34,090 nucleotides of DNA from Candidatus Roizmanbacteria bacterium GW2011_GWA2_35_19 (GCA_000990565.1 LBQC01000013.1:1-34090), one strand, 5' to 3'; shown: positions 17,364-28,531, counted from the first letter of the stretch. Notes: a model not told the origin generated them from the letters alone. Numbers and translations are program-made.

Positions 17364-17403
17364 AAATTCTCACCGCCTTCCTAATGTATAGGATAACAGA
17401 AAA

Positions 17404-17892
17404 TTACGCCTTTGATTCTATCTGGAAAAAAGTCATACGATTACCGCTTTCGTAAATGGCTTTGTAAGATAAAATTTCTGTTTCGTCCGATAAAATTCTG
17501 GGCAATATCCTTTTTAACTCCTCAAGTAAATTGCTTTTATTAAGAATCTCTTCTTTCGTCATCCAGACAAATTCTCCGTCGTCAACATTCTGCCTAAGGA
17601 CTCCATTTGAATAATCTGAGACTATCATATGAAAATAAAATTCCTTATCAAGATCTTTTAAATAAGCATTGCCTATTGCACGAACTCTAAGGTTTTTTAT
17701 CGTCAGTCCAGTTTCTTCCATTACTTCCCGACGGGCTGCTTCAAATAGTCCTTCGTTAAATTCCCGGTGTCCTCCTGGAGCCATAAGAATACCTGGCATT
17801 ATTTTTTTATCCTTATGACGATGAAGCATTAAATACTTATCTTCCTTTTTAATAAAGCATTCTAAGGTAATTGATATATTTCGATTTTTCAT
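17404..17892 (-). CDS. NUDIX hydrolase
   Basis: GGHREFNEGLFEAARREVMEETGL Nudix box; ATG 17892 is 7 nt from TATAAT. Confidence 0.88.
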   Translation of the reverse strand: MKNRNISITLECFIKKEDKYLMLHRHKDKKIMPGILMAPGGHREFNEGLFEAARREVMEETGLTIKNLRVRAIGNAYLKDLDKEFYFHMIVSDYSNGVLRQNVDDGEFVWMTKEEILNKSNLLEELKRILPRILSDETEILSYKAIYESGNRMTFFQIESKA

Positions 17893-17905
17893 CAAAATCA
17901 TTATA

Positions 17906-17933
17906 ACAAAAACCCCGCCTTTTCAGACGGGGC
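17906..17933 (-). terminator. Rho-independent terminator downstream of groEL
   Basis: Minus strand: agccccgtctgaaaaggcggggtttttgtt. Confidence 0.7.
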
Positions 17934-17973
17934 TAATTCTTTATAGACTTTATAAACTTTCGACTTTATGGAC

Positions 17974-19641
<1,668 letters not shown>

Positions 19642-19658
19642 CTAAAATAAACTTATAA

Positions 19659-19985
19659 TTATGCCACGACCGCCATGACATCTTTTTGTTCAATTAATAA
19701 CCATTCTTCATTCCCGACTTTAACTTCGTTTCCACCCCATTTTTTGTAAAGTACCTTCTGACCAACTTTAACTACCATCTCTCCTGTCTCGCATTTTTCT
19801 TCATCACAGCATTCACCGCAACTTTCTTTCCCAGGACCAACGGCCATAACTTCGCCCACCTGTGGCTTCTCTTTTGCCGAATCTGGAAGGACAATACCTG
19901 AAGGAGTTTTTGTCTCGCCTTCAAGAGGTTTAACTAATACATAATCGAAAAGGGGTTTTATTGTATTCCCTGTTGTTTTTACCAT
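19659..19985 (-). CDS. groES: Co-chaperonin GroES (Hsp10)
   Basis: IKPLFDYVLVKPLEGETKTPSGIVLPDSAKEKPQVGEVMAVGPG...KVGQKVLYKKWGGNEVKVG. Confidence 0.98.
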   Translation of the reverse strand: MVKTTGNTIKPLFDYVLVKPLEGETKTPSGIVLPDSAKEKPQVGEVMAVGPGKESCGECCDEEKCETGEMVVKVGQKVLYKKWGGNEVKVGNEEWLLIEQKDVMAVVA

Positions 19986-20020
19986 AAGTTTTTAGATAAA
20001 ATGAATTTATAACTTAAGTT

Positions 20021-20075
20021 TTGACAAAAAACATCATAGTAAAAAAATTCAACTTTGTCAATAGGATGTTTTGTC
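20021..20075. promoter_or_regulatory. groESL promoter and divergent control region with inverted repeats
   Basis: Minus strand TTGACA (20056-20061) N17 TATGAT (20033-20038). Inverted repeats ttgacaaa/tttgtcaa (20021-20028 / 20054-20061) and gacaaaaaacatc/gatgttttgtc (20023-20035 / 20065-20075). Confidence 0.65.
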
Positions 20076-21132
20076 TGCTAACAATATGGATGATAAGAAA
20101 AGCCTGTCAGAAATTGAAAAACTAAGATCTGCTTTGCAGACTGCCAATCTGCCTGCTAACTTGCATGACAAAGCGGCTGAGCAGATTGAGCGAATTGAAT
20201 TAGCACTTAAATATGGAGGTAATTTATCACAGCTTGACATCACAACAAAGTATATAGATTGGATCAGTCACCTGCCTTGGTACACACAAAGCAATGATGT
20301 CCTTGATATTAAGAATGCCCAGGAAGTATTAAATAAAAATCACTATGGTCTGGGGGAAATAAAAAAAAGGGTAATAGAATATCTATCAGTTTTACTTCTT
20401 CAAAAGGCTAAAGATGTCGATAAACTATTCCATGCTCCAAATCTTTTTTTTGTTGGACTAGCCGGAACCGGCAAGACTACTTTTGCTAAATCCGTCGCTG
20501 AAAGCTTGGGCCGTAAATTTGTAAGGATTCCGTTCGGTGGCTTATCATCGGCGCTTGACCTAAGAGGTCAATCTAAAATTTCGCCTGAGGCCGAGCCTGG
20601 AATGATAATGCGTGCTATAAGAAGAGCTGGAGTCCGTAACCCCGTCATTCTTCTTGATGAGCTTGACCGGATCACTCCCGAGTCGCGGGCCGCCATCATG
20701 GGAGTCTTGATTGAGCTACTCGACCCAGGTCAAAACGCTAATTTCGCCGACTACTTCATCGACTACCCATTTGATCTGTCTCAAGTATTGTTTATTGCTA
20801 CCGCTAACAACACTAATAATATCTCGACAGCAGTTATGGATCGGCTTGAGGTGATCCAGATGCCTTCATATACCGATGAGGAAAAAATTAATATCGCTAA
20901 AAATTATGTCTTTCCTAAATATGTCACTGAGGCAGGGCTCACAGTTGATAACATCAAAATAGAAGACTCACTGTGGGAAAAAATCACCAGACCCCTAGGG
21001 TTTGATGCTGGAATCAGGAGTCTGGAGAGGACTATTGAAGGGATTGTCCGTAAAGTGGCTTATAAAATCGTCTCCGCCCAAGGCCAGACTTTCACAATTA
21101 ATGAAACAAATATTAAAGAATATCTCTCATAA
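20071..21132 (+). CDS. Lon-type AAA+ ATPase lacking the S16 protease domain and the full LAN domain (start may be ATG 20086)
   Basis: NLFFVGLAGTGKTTFAKSVAESLGRKFVRIPFGGLSSALDLRGQ...NPVILLDELDRI...PFDLSQVLFIATANN...FDAGIRSLERTIEGIVRKVA, then EYLS*. Confidence 0.88.
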   Translation: MSANNMDDKKSLSEIEKLRSALQTANLPANLHDKAAEQIERIELALKYGGNLSQLDITTKYIDWISHLPWYTQSNDVLDIKNAQEVLNKNHYGLGEIKKRVIEYLSVLLLQKAKDVDKLFHAPNLFFVGLAGTGKTTFAKSVAESLGRKFVRIPFGGLSSALDLRGQSKISPEAEPGMIMRAIRRAGVRNPVILLDELDRITPESRAAIMGVLIELLDPGQNANFADYFIDYPFDLSQVLFIATANNTNNISTAVMDRLEVIQMPSYTDEEKINIAKNYVFPKYVTEAGLTVDNIKIEDSLWEKITRPLGFDAGIRSLERTIEGIVRKVAYKIVSAQGQTFTINETNIKEYLS

Positions 21133-21142
21133 TTTAAAATTA

Positions 21143-21616
21143 TCAAGTGTAGCGGTCAGCGACTTTTGAAGCGCCGTAGGAGTAAGGCTTAATTTTTACT
21201 TCATACCCAGATCCTCTTATCATCCCAACTACCTCATTTATCATGTCCCGCGTCTCACCATTATGGCCAATATCAACATGGATTTGGATATCATATCTTG
21301 AAATGCCGTTAGTTTTGAAAAAATTTACGAAGTTCTCTGAAGTTTCAAGTGACATCGTCGCCTCCTGGTAAATCCTTTCTTTTAAAGAAATTTTTCTGTC
21401 CTGAACAATTCTTTTCCAGAAGTATATCCCCCCCCAACCGACTCTATGGATAATTAAAGCCGAGACAAAATCGTATTTATTTTTTTCAATTTTCTGTGAG
21501 TCGGTTCCGACAATAATTTCATATTTTGCCGATTTGTCAGCTCCCATAAACTTGGAGACGATATTTTTGAGTTTTTCTAAATTAACTTTGCCGTAAGTCG
21601 GGCTTTGATAATCCAT
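21143..21616 (-). CDS. DUF458/YkuK-like RNase H-fold protein
   Basis: YEIIVGTDSQKIEKNKYDFVSALIIHRVGWGG...IHVDIGHNGETRDMINEVVGMIRGSGYEVKIKPYSYGASKVADRYT. Confidence 0.75.
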   Translation of the reverse strand: MDYQSPTYGKVNLEKLKNIVSKFMGADKSAKYEIIVGTDSQKIEKNKYDFVSALIIHRVGWGGIYFWKRIVQDRKISLKERIYQEATMSLETSENFVNFFKTNGISRYDIQIHVDIGHNGETRDMINEVVGMIRGSGYEVKIKPYSYGASKVADRYT

Positions 21617-21661
21617 AAATTGATCCCTCTATTTTACCAGAAATGGAGCTATAATGAGTCT

Positions 21662-21754
21662 ATGGTGAAGAAAATTGCTGAATTATTGAGAGCTTTTAAA
21701 AAGAATTTTTTTCCTTCTCTTAAACAGGTTCTAAAAAGCACTAAATGCTGTTAA
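21662..21754 (+). CDS. 30-aa cationic peptide with C-terminal Cys-Cys
   Basis: MVKKIAELLRAFKKNFFPSLKQVLKSTKCC*; TATAAT (21650-21655) 6 nt upstream. Confidence 0.5.
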   Translation: MVKKIAELLRAFKKNFFPSLKQVLKSTKCC

Positions 21755-21756
21755 GT

Positions 21757-22311
21757 CTATTCGTTGCAACAATTAAAATCAATGACTGAGCTAAGTGCTT
21801 TTCCAATTCTTGCAAAAAAGCCAGTTTTTTCCCCAGGCTTTACTTCAATAGGTGGGACAATATGATTTGTAGGAGGGATCTCAATATTTTCCAGTACTTT
21901 TTTATCGATTGATCCAAGATTCAGCCCCCAAAAAGTGTTATATAAATCATAAGATTTTTTAAATAAATCGTAGGCTTTTTCTTTATCACCTTGATTAAGG
22001 GCTTTAGTGGCCACTTCCATCACTCTCATTGATGAGGCAAGTAGGTGTTTGCTTATACACCAAACTTCTCCCTCATAGTCTTTAATGATCATCTTCAATA
22101 ATTCTTTCCTCATCTCCCGCACCTCTTGGAGCAAATCAAAATAAGTGTTTTTTCCTGTTTTTTCGGCAGTAAAAAAGAGATGCTCTTCGATTGAGATCAA
22201 ATTCATTATGGCAATTGATAGATCCTCGTTTGACGAAAGATCAAGACTCTCCCCCTTCTCAAATTTCTTAATTTTATCCATTAAATTTTTTACTTTATCT
22301 TCAGTTTTCAT
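21757..22311 (-). CDS. Hypothetical helical protein, convergent with the 30-aa peptide
   Basis: Long helical ORF ending FFARIGKALSSVIDFNCCNE*. Confidence 0.6.
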   Translation of the reverse strand: MKTEDKVKNLMDKIKKFEKGESLDLSSNEDLSIAIMNLISIEEHLFFTAEKTGKNTYFDLLQEVREMRKELLKMIIKDYEGEVWCISKHLLASSMRVMEVATKALNQGDKEKAYDLFKKSYDLYNTFWGLNLGSIDKKVLENIEIPPTNHIVPPIEVKPGEKTGFFARIGKALSSVIDFNCCNE

Positions 22312-22419
22312 TTATGTCAGATTGATGAGGCAGAGAAATTTTTTTCGCTTTCGAGGGGACCCAGACTCAGTAGGGTGAGACTCTCGTGCGATAAAAAATT
22401 GCGTCGCCGAATCAAGAAA

Positions 22420-22863
22420 TTATAATAATAATTTAAAAATAAAAGTCACCATCAAAAGAAATACCAAGGGAACAATCACTTTTTGAAAATTGAATAATCT
22501 TTTACCCCTATTCTTCATTCTAATAAATTTATCAGCAAAATTTGCAAGTAAAAATGTAATCATCCCCAAAGTCATGCCAAAAAACACTTTATCTATCTCT
22601 AAAAAAGTATTTCCAAGATGACCTAACTGTTTAGTATAAAAAAGATAAACTAAAGTGCTTATATAAAAAACCATTACCCATAAATAAGGATTGCTGAATA
22701 TCTTTTTTTTAATTTTTTCTGCTAAAAAAAATGCAATTGCCGTATTTAAACCCGAAATCCAAATCGAAACGAGAAGATCGTCTATCCCTAGTTTTTTAGC
22801 AATCAATAGTCCCCCACCGACTGTGATTATACAAACTGGACAATTAGCGTAGACTGAAAACAT
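22420..22863 (-). CDS. Multi-TM protein with N-terminal CPVC motif
   Basis: MFSVYANCPVCIITVGGGLLIAKKLG..., about 4 TM segments. Confidence 0.6.
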   Translation of the reverse strand: MFSVYANCPVCIITVGGGLLIAKKLGIDDLLVSIWISGLNTAIAFFLAEKIKKKIFSNPYLWVMVFYISTLVYLFYTKQLGHLGNTFLEIDKVFFGMTLGMITFLLANFADKFIRMKNRGKRLFNFQKVIVPLVFLLMVTFIFKLLL

Positions 22864-22893
22864 AGTTATAAAATTATTTGATAATATTATACT

Positions 22894-23733
22894 ATGATTT
22901 CTGAATCATTAAAAAAATATTTTATTGCTACCGTTTCAAGCTTGGCTATCTTCGCCCTATTGTTACTTTATCTTTTTTTCCGCCGGGGCTATATAGATTT
23001 GTATATTGTCAATAAGGTTTTCGCTGGGTCATCATTAATAGTGCTTGCGTTAGTTCTTTTAATAGGAAGTCTTGGTCGTTTTTACAACTTTTTTGATCCC
23101 TGGCTTGTATACAGAAAACATCTGGGGATCATAAGCTTTATATTGGCTTTATTTCATGGAATTGTTTCACTTTTTTTTCTCCCGGGCAGATTTACTCTTA
23201 GCTATTTTTTGACAAACTATGTTACTTTTATTTTAGGACTACTTGGCTTAATCCTTCTTGGTTATTTATTTTTCATTTCATTTAAAGTATTTACAAGCAA
23301 AATGGACCCAAAAAAATGGTGGGCATACCAGGTATGGGGAGGGCGAGTAGCTGGATTACTCGTTTTCTTTCATTTGGTTTTGATGAAATATCCGGGTTGG
23401 ATCAGATGGTATCAAAATGGAGGAAATGATGAGTTGGTACGACCGTTTATGCCGCCTGCGAGCATTATCGCTGCAGCTTTTGGATTCTTTGTAATCTTAG
23501 TTCGCTTGTTTGAATCAATGAATCAAAAACTTGTAAAATCCATCACGCCAATTTTATTTATGGGATTAATAATTTTTGTCGGGTTGTCTTTCTATATAGG
23601 TAAATCAAAAACTCCAGTTGCCTTACCTATTAAGTGGGAAACCTGTATTCATCTTTATGGAAGCAGGGTTTTAAATAATTCTACAAAATGTGCTTCAATT
23701 GATGGCCGCGTAGTTACCAAATTAGAAAACTAG
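22894..23733 (+). CDS. Ferric-reductase-like transmembrane protein
   Basis: FDPWLVYRKHLGIISFILALFHGIVSLF...WGGRVAGLLVFFHLVLMKYPGW: paired His in TM helices. Confidence 0.7.
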   Translation: MISESLKKYFIATVSSLAIFALLLLYLFFRRGYIDLYIVNKVFAGSSLIVLALVLLIGSLGRFYNFFDPWLVYRKHLGIISFILALFHGIVSLFFLPGRFTLSYFLTNYVTFILGLLGLILLGYLFFISFKVFTSKMDPKKWWAYQVWGGRVAGLLVFFHLVLMKYPGWIRWYQNGGNDELVRPFMPPASIIAAAFGFFVILVRLFESMNQKLVKSITPILFMGLIIFVGLSFYIGKSKTPVALPIKWETCIHLYGSRVLNNSTKCASIDGRVVTKLEN

Positions 23734-24314
23734 CTTTTATTCTTATAGCCCTTCTTGATCTTTGGATAATAAATAATAATTGTCATTAGTAAATTCATAA
23801 CTAAAAGATAAATTGGATATAAAGCAGTAGTAAAATTAAATCTTCCTAAAGCAAATAATGACAAACCGTGACGTAGGATATTTAGCAAGTATGTGAATAA
23901 TGTTTCGCTTGCAGGATTATTGATTGTCTTTCGGATTGTTGGCACAAAAGCTAGAGCATCTATTAACGTAACCAAGATAATAGAAAAAATTGGATTTTTT
24001 GTAATATACCAAGGAATTATTGATATTATAGATCCGATGAAAAAAACCTTATCCAATCTTGTCACATCTTTTGTCCCCTTTCTAAATGCAAGAATAGCGA
24101 TGATGATTACAATTGCGCCTGTTACTCCTGTTCCCCATGAGCCCGCTCCCCCACCACTTATCCACTGACCAAAAAACGCAAGTGTTACGATTATTGACCA
24201 AGTTAACCAAGTAAATAAATGTGGCTTTGTCTTTCCGCGGATTGTATCAACAATATAAGGAGTATGACCTATGACTGAAAGAATAATTGTTATTATCCCA
24301 AGCGACTCTTTCAT
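23730..24314 (-). CDS. Multi-TM hypothetical protein
   Basis: GHTPYIVDTIRGKTKPHLFTWLTWSIIVTLAFFGQ...; tatact 6 nt upstream. Confidence 0.65.
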   Translation of the reverse strand: MKESLGIITIILSVIGHTPYIVDTIRGKTKPHLFTWLTWSIIVTLAFFGQWISGGGAGSWGTGVTGAIVIIIAILAFRKGTKDVTRLDKVFFIGSIISIIPWYITKNPIFSIILVTLIDALAFVPTIRKTINNPASETLFTYLLNILRHGLSLFALGRFNFTTALYPIYLLVMNLLMTIIIYYPKIKKGYKNKS

Positions 24315-24475
24315 TAAATGAGTATATCAGACAATATTTTACTTATAAAAGATAAGTATTAGAGATTGTTAAAGCATTTAAGTCTGGAACAGCATAATTT
24401 TTAAATTATAAAGAATGACTTGACTTACAGAATATATTGTAGTATATTTAATTCTATTACAATTTCATAAACTAT

Positions 24476-24880
24476 ATGAGCTTTATAATAATAAAGAAAG
24501 GAACAAGAAAGAGTCCTTCTCAGATTAACATATCTGAATCTGCTAAGACGATCACATTTTCTGCAGGATTTTTTAGAACTTATAAAATAAGTGTAATAAG
24601 GACACCATACATAAGATTAGCTGTAGATATTACCTCTAAAGAAATTGCGTTTGAATTTGCAGAACTTGATAAAAAGAATAGTGAATATTTAAAACTGACC
24701 CCTACAATATCAAAAACCTCTGCATCATGTTCCGTTAATTCCATTTTATCAACATTCTCTACTGATATAAAAGAAATATCTGGTATTTATAAAGATGGAG
24801 CAATATCAGGGCCAGTTAAAATAAATGGTTTTTCAGAGCATGGATTTATTATTAAAATAAAAAATAGAGAAATAGTTTAA
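24476..24880 (+). CDS. Hypothetical protein
   Basis: Complete 134-aa ORF; no motif recognised. Confidence 0.5.
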   Translation: MSFIIIKKGTRKSPSQINISESAKTITFSAGFFRTYKISVIRTPYIRLAVDITSKEIAFEFAELDKKNSEYLKLTPTISKTSASCSVNSILSTFSTDIKEISGIYKDGAISGPVKINGFSEHGFIIKIKNREIV

Positions 24881-24889
24881 TCGACAAGT

Positions 24890-25057
24890 ATGTATTACTT
24901 TAATCAAATCAAAATACAAGGACAAAGTCTGTTTTTATTGCTATTGTTTATCGCAATTATGATTCTTTTATTGACGGTTATTGGAGGAAAAGCAGATATT
25001 AAGGAATTAAACATAACGGTTTTACACGAAGTATTACGATTCACTTTGAAAAAGTAG
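24890..25057 (+). CDS. 55-aa single-TM small protein
   Basis: MYYFNQIKIQGQSLFLLLLFIAIMILLLTVIGGKADIKELNITVLHEVLRFTLKK*. Confidence 0.45.
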   Translation: MYYFNQIKIQGQSLFLLLLFIAIMILLLTVIGGKADIKELNITVLHEVLRFTLKK

Positions 25058-25180
25058 TTATTTCATTTTTATATTTAATTTTGTTTTTTTTGCGCTACGC
25101 TCACAAGGTTGGCGCCTCTTAATCCCAAAAAATAAATATTTTCACACCCTACGGGTGAAATGAAAGGGATATGAATTTTT

Positions 25181-25798
25181 TTATGGTGTTGGAGTGAGCG
25201 TTGGCGTTACCGTGATAGTCGGAGTTGGAGAGGTATTAGGTTGAGCGGTAGGACTCGGTGTTGTGCTACTAGTAGGAGATGCTGACTTGGTTGGTGTCGC
25301 TGTTACAAAAATCTTGCCTCCAGTTACAATGATGACGTCAAATTCATTTTCACTATCAAGTTCTGACGATTTAGTTTTGATTTCATCAAATGAAGATTCG
25401 AGTTCATCTTTAATGTTACTTATAATTTCTTCAAAATTAACTTTTGCTTCAATAGTTGTCACTGAGTTATCAAACTCTTCAGCATTACCAGTCTTAATGT
25501 TATCAGCGCTATACCCCGCTTCCTCAAGTGCCTTGACGACTTCACCCGCCTGGCCTGGCGTACCGGTCCCATTTATGACCTGAATCTTAACAGTTGATTT
25601 TTCAATTTTTGGTTTTTCAGTTGGAGTCGGCTCACTTTTTTCTGCGACTACCTCTTTTTTTTCTTCTGTTTTTTTTGGTTGCTTGGACATTATGTATCCA
25701 CCAATAATAGCTGCAAGAATAACAACACCAATAATAACTAGTAAGGTCTTATTATTTTTCTTTGGAGGAGCCGGAAATGTATTTAAATTATCGTCCAT
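25181..25798 (-). CDS. LytR_C-domain membrane-anchored protein with Thr/Pro/Ser-rich tail
   Basis: TM, then VKIQVINGTGTPGQAGEVVKALEEAGYSADNIKTGNA, then tail TPTKSASPTSSTTPSPTAQPNTSPTPTITVTPTLTPTP. Confidence 0.8.
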   Translation of the reverse strand: MDDNLNTFPAPPKKNNKTLLVIIGVVILAAIIGGYIMSKQPKKTEEKKEVVAEKSEPTPTEKPKIEKSTVKIQVINGTGTPGQAGEVVKALEEAGYSADNIKTGNAEEFDNSVTTIEAKVNFEEIISNIKDELESSFDEIKTKSSELDSENEFDVIIVTGGKIFVTATPTKSASPTSSTTPSPTAQPNTSPTPTITVTPTLTPTP

Positions 25799-25934
25799 AA
25801 GTACAAAACTATTATAACGCCTATTATTTATTCGTCAACCCCAAAATTGTTTAATAAAAAATTTTTCGCTTGCCCGCTTGTGCAAAGCACTCGGGCCTGG
25901 AACAACTTGGTCATTATAGCGCTTATTAAAATAA

Positions 25935-26684
25935 TTAGCTTTTATGACGGCTTCCACCATCTACATATAAAAATAGCCCGTTAATATATTTTGCCTTATC
26001 ACTTACTAAATAACTTACCGCCTCAGCAATATCTTCGGGAGTTGGTACCCTTTTCATGGGGTTTGAATCGGCAAATTTTTTCCACATATTGTCATCCTCC
26101 AGACCAAAGCCAATCCAATTATCTGTTCTGGTTGTACCCGGGCAGATAGCATTTATCCTAAAGCCTTCTGGTGCAAGTTCTATTGCTAGCGATTTCACCA
26201 GATTGGCTACTCCAGCGGAAGCTACAGAATAGGCAAGGGCGCCTATCTGCGGTTTTTCCTCTACACTTGATGTATTCAAAATTATTTGTGGAAATTTTGT
26301 TTTTTTTAAAAGTTGGTAAAAATATTTTGGTACTAAAAATGAAGAATCCAGTTTGCTATTTAATACAAATTTCCAGTCTTCAAAAGATGTTTTTTTAAAA
26401 CTATGTGGCTTATCATGCATGCCGCTTACAACCAATACATCCAAATGATCATATTTTTTAGAAAACTCTTCAACAGAATCTTTAACATTTCTTTCATTAC
26501 CACCGTCTAGTTTTAACAAAAGTCCATTTTTATTAATTTCAGTAAAAACTTTTTCACCAGCAGCCTTGTCATAACAATAAGTTACAACTACTTCAAAACC
26601 TTCCTTGTGAAGTTTTAAAGCAATCGTACGACCAATCCCTCTGGAAGAACCTGTTACTAAAGCAACTTTATTATTAGACTTCAT
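25935..26684 (-). CDS. SDR-family oxidoreductase
   Basis: VALVTGSSRGIGRTIALKL...ILNTSSVE...YSVASAGVANLVKSLAIELAPEGFRINAICPG. Confidence 0.92.
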   Translation of the reverse strand: MKSNNKVALVTGSSRGIGRTIALKLHKEGFEVVVTYCYDKAAGEKVFTEINKNGLLLKLDGGNERNVKDSVEEFSKKYDHLDVLVVSGMHDKPHSFKKTSFEDWKFVLNSKLDSSFLVPKYFYQLLKKTKFPQIILNTSSVEEKPQIGALAYSVASAGVANLVKSLAIELAPEGFRINAICPGTTRTDNWIGFGLEDDNMWKKFADSNPMKRVPTPEDIAEAVSYLVSDKAKYINGLFLYVDGGSRHKS

Positions 26685-26776
26685 GGTTTGATTATGTCAA
26701 AAAAGAGATAATAGAATTTTGCCCACCAGCGTGCATTTCTTCGCGAAGAGCACACGAATTTGGAATTTCTTAATTT

Positions 26777-27199
26777 TCATAGTTTAATTTTAATATCCTC
26801 AAAATTAATTTTGGTTTTTTTCCCGTAAAGATCTTTTCTCATTTCTAAAGCAACGCTTGAGTAGTTTTGATGATTAATTTTTTCAATAAATTTTCTTAAA
26901 GAATATATAACGTTATCTTCTGCATATAATAATGAGTTATAAAGTTCAAGTTTAAGCTCTCTATGTAATGTTTTAATATCAAGAATATCTTCTCTGTAAA
27001 ATCTAAGATGTTTAAGTTCACTCTTTGGATTTAAGCTTGTCCACATAAGAATCATCAATGCTTTGTAACGTTGTTCTTTGAAGTTAAATTCACGTTCATT
27101 AATCTTCCCCTTCGATTGGAGAAAAGACTGGAAAAAATTTCCTATTAGTCCGCCAATTCCCAAGGAAGTTAAAATTGTTGTAATTGTCCCTAAATCCAT
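26777..27199 (-). CDS. Hypothetical membrane-anchored protein
   Basis: TITTILTSLGIGGLIGNFFQSFLQSKGKINEREFNFKEQRYKAL. Confidence 0.55.
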   Translation of the reverse strand: MDLGTITTILTSLGIGGLIGNFFQSFLQSKGKINEREFNFKEQRYKALMILMWTSLNPKSELKHLRFYREDILDIKTLHRELKLELYNSLLYAEDNVIYSLRKFIEKINHQNYSSVALEMRKDLYGKKTKINFEDIKIKL

Positions 27200-27211
27200 A
27201 TTATTCGCTGA

Positions 27212-27454
27212 TTATACAAAATTATGCTTATTAGTGAAAGCTCTTCCTGATCCTGATTTAAGATATTTTTCAAAGTCAAAAGCAGTGTATTTGTTGGAGA
27301 AGGCAAAGTAAGAAATAGGTTTTACAGGAAGTAGTGGTTTAGTTGCAGGAACATATCCTTTATTGTGTCGTTCTATTCTTTCTTTCAAATTGTTTGTGCA
27401 GCCAATATATGGCCTATCGGTTCTACATTTTAGGATATAAACATAGTGAAACAT
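27212..27454 (-). CDS. GIY-YIG nuclease-domain protein
   Basis: MFHYVYILKCRTDRPYIGCTNNLKERIERHNKG. Confidence 0.9.
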   Translation of the reverse strand: MFHYVYILKCRTDRPYIGCTNNLKERIERHNKGYVPATKPLLPVKPISYFAFSNKYTAFDFEKYLKSGSGRAFTNKHNFV

Positions 27455-27590
27455 ATTAGGAGAATTCCTCCTTCGTTAAAACTTAGTTTACTTTATTTGA
27501 AGCTGGGATAAAAGAACAAAAACAGGCGGACTGCGTCCGCTGAAACCCGATGAAGCCCTCCTACGCCCTTCGGGCTTCGGCGGGTGAAAG

Positions 27591-27675
27591 CGGAGGGTAG
27601 AGGATTTGAACCTCTGTAGGGATTACTCCCTCGAGTTTTCGAAACTCGTGCAATTGGCCGCTATGCGAACCCTCC
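27591..27675 (-). tRNA. tRNA-Ser(CGA)
   Basis: Minus strand: ggagggttcgcatagcggccaattgcacgagtttCGAaaactcgagggagtaatccctacagaggttcaaatcctctaccctccg; long variable arm. Confidence 0.92.
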
Positions 27676-27818
27676 ATTAGAAACCGTTGACGAGTCGAAC
27701 ATCATTTCGTTACGAGTTTACGGTTTCTTATGTCCGCCTAAGTTCGCTCCCCGCCTAAGGCGGGGTAAGAACGGGCGGATCCATATAGTTCTATTTTACC
27801 AAAGCAAGAGCGATTTAG

Positions 27819-28385
27819 TTATAGAGGCAGAAAAAACGAAGCGGCCAAAATACTTAAAAGAAAAGTAATTAATCCCCCTAATATATCAAGTACATAATGT
27901 TGTTTAACAAACACAGTTGAAAGTGTTATTAAGAGACAAATAGTTAAAATAATTATTAAAGAAGTAGGAATTGCTAAGTATAAAAAATATGAACAAATCA
28001 ATGTTGCAAATATATGAGCACTTGGAAAACCATTAGTATCTTCATCATGTTTATATATAAGTAAAATTAGCTTACTGAATATATCACTTCCCTGCACAAT
28101 TGGTCTTTTAACACCATTAGGAAAAAAGTACCAGAATAATCCAGCTAAAATATAGGAAATAATATAGCTGACGAAAAAAACATAAATATATTTTGTATTC
28201 CACAGTAAAAATATAGTTGCAATAATGTAAAGAAAATAACTGACATAAGGGATAATAAATATTGGAATAAATGGAATATGGTCGTCGAATATAATTTTCC
28301 AATAATATTTAGATTTCCTTTTGTTTAATGGAATATATATGCTTTTCACCAGCAAAAAGAGAGCTAAGAGGTAAAATTTATCCAT
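27819..28385 (-). CDS. PAP2-family phosphatase
   Basis: DEDTNGFPSAHIFATLICSYFLYLA...KQHYVLDILGGLI: PSxH and xxHxxxD motifs. Confidence 0.8.
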   Translation of the reverse strand: MDKFYLLALFLLVKSIYIPLNKRKSKYYWKIIFDDHIPFIPIFIIPYVSYFLYIIATIFLLWNTKYIYVFFVSYIISYILAGLFWYFFPNGVKRPIVQGSDIFSKLILLIYKHDEDTNGFPSAHIFATLICSYFLYLAIPTSLIIILTICLLITLSTVFVKQHYVLDILGGLITFLLSILAASFFLPL

Positions 28386-28455
28386 AATATATTATAACTT
28401 CAATTGTGATTAATACCCATTTGAAGTAAAATTAGATCCTGAATAGGTAGTTTAT

Positions 28456-28531
28456 GGCGCGTTGGCGAAGTGGAAACGCAGATGTCTGCAAAACATCTAC
28501 CGCGGGGGTTCGATTCCCCCACGCGCCTCCA
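28456..28531 (+). tRNA. tRNA-Cys(GCA), 3' CCA encoded
   Basis: ggcgcgttggcgaagtggaaacgcagatgtctGCAaaacatctaccgcgggggttcgattcccccacgcgcctcca. Confidence 0.95.

Noticed and set aside
25181-25290. Thr/Pro/Ser-rich tail of the LytR_C protein as a novel repeat
   Set aside because: Common low-complexity wall-spanning linker in surface proteins.
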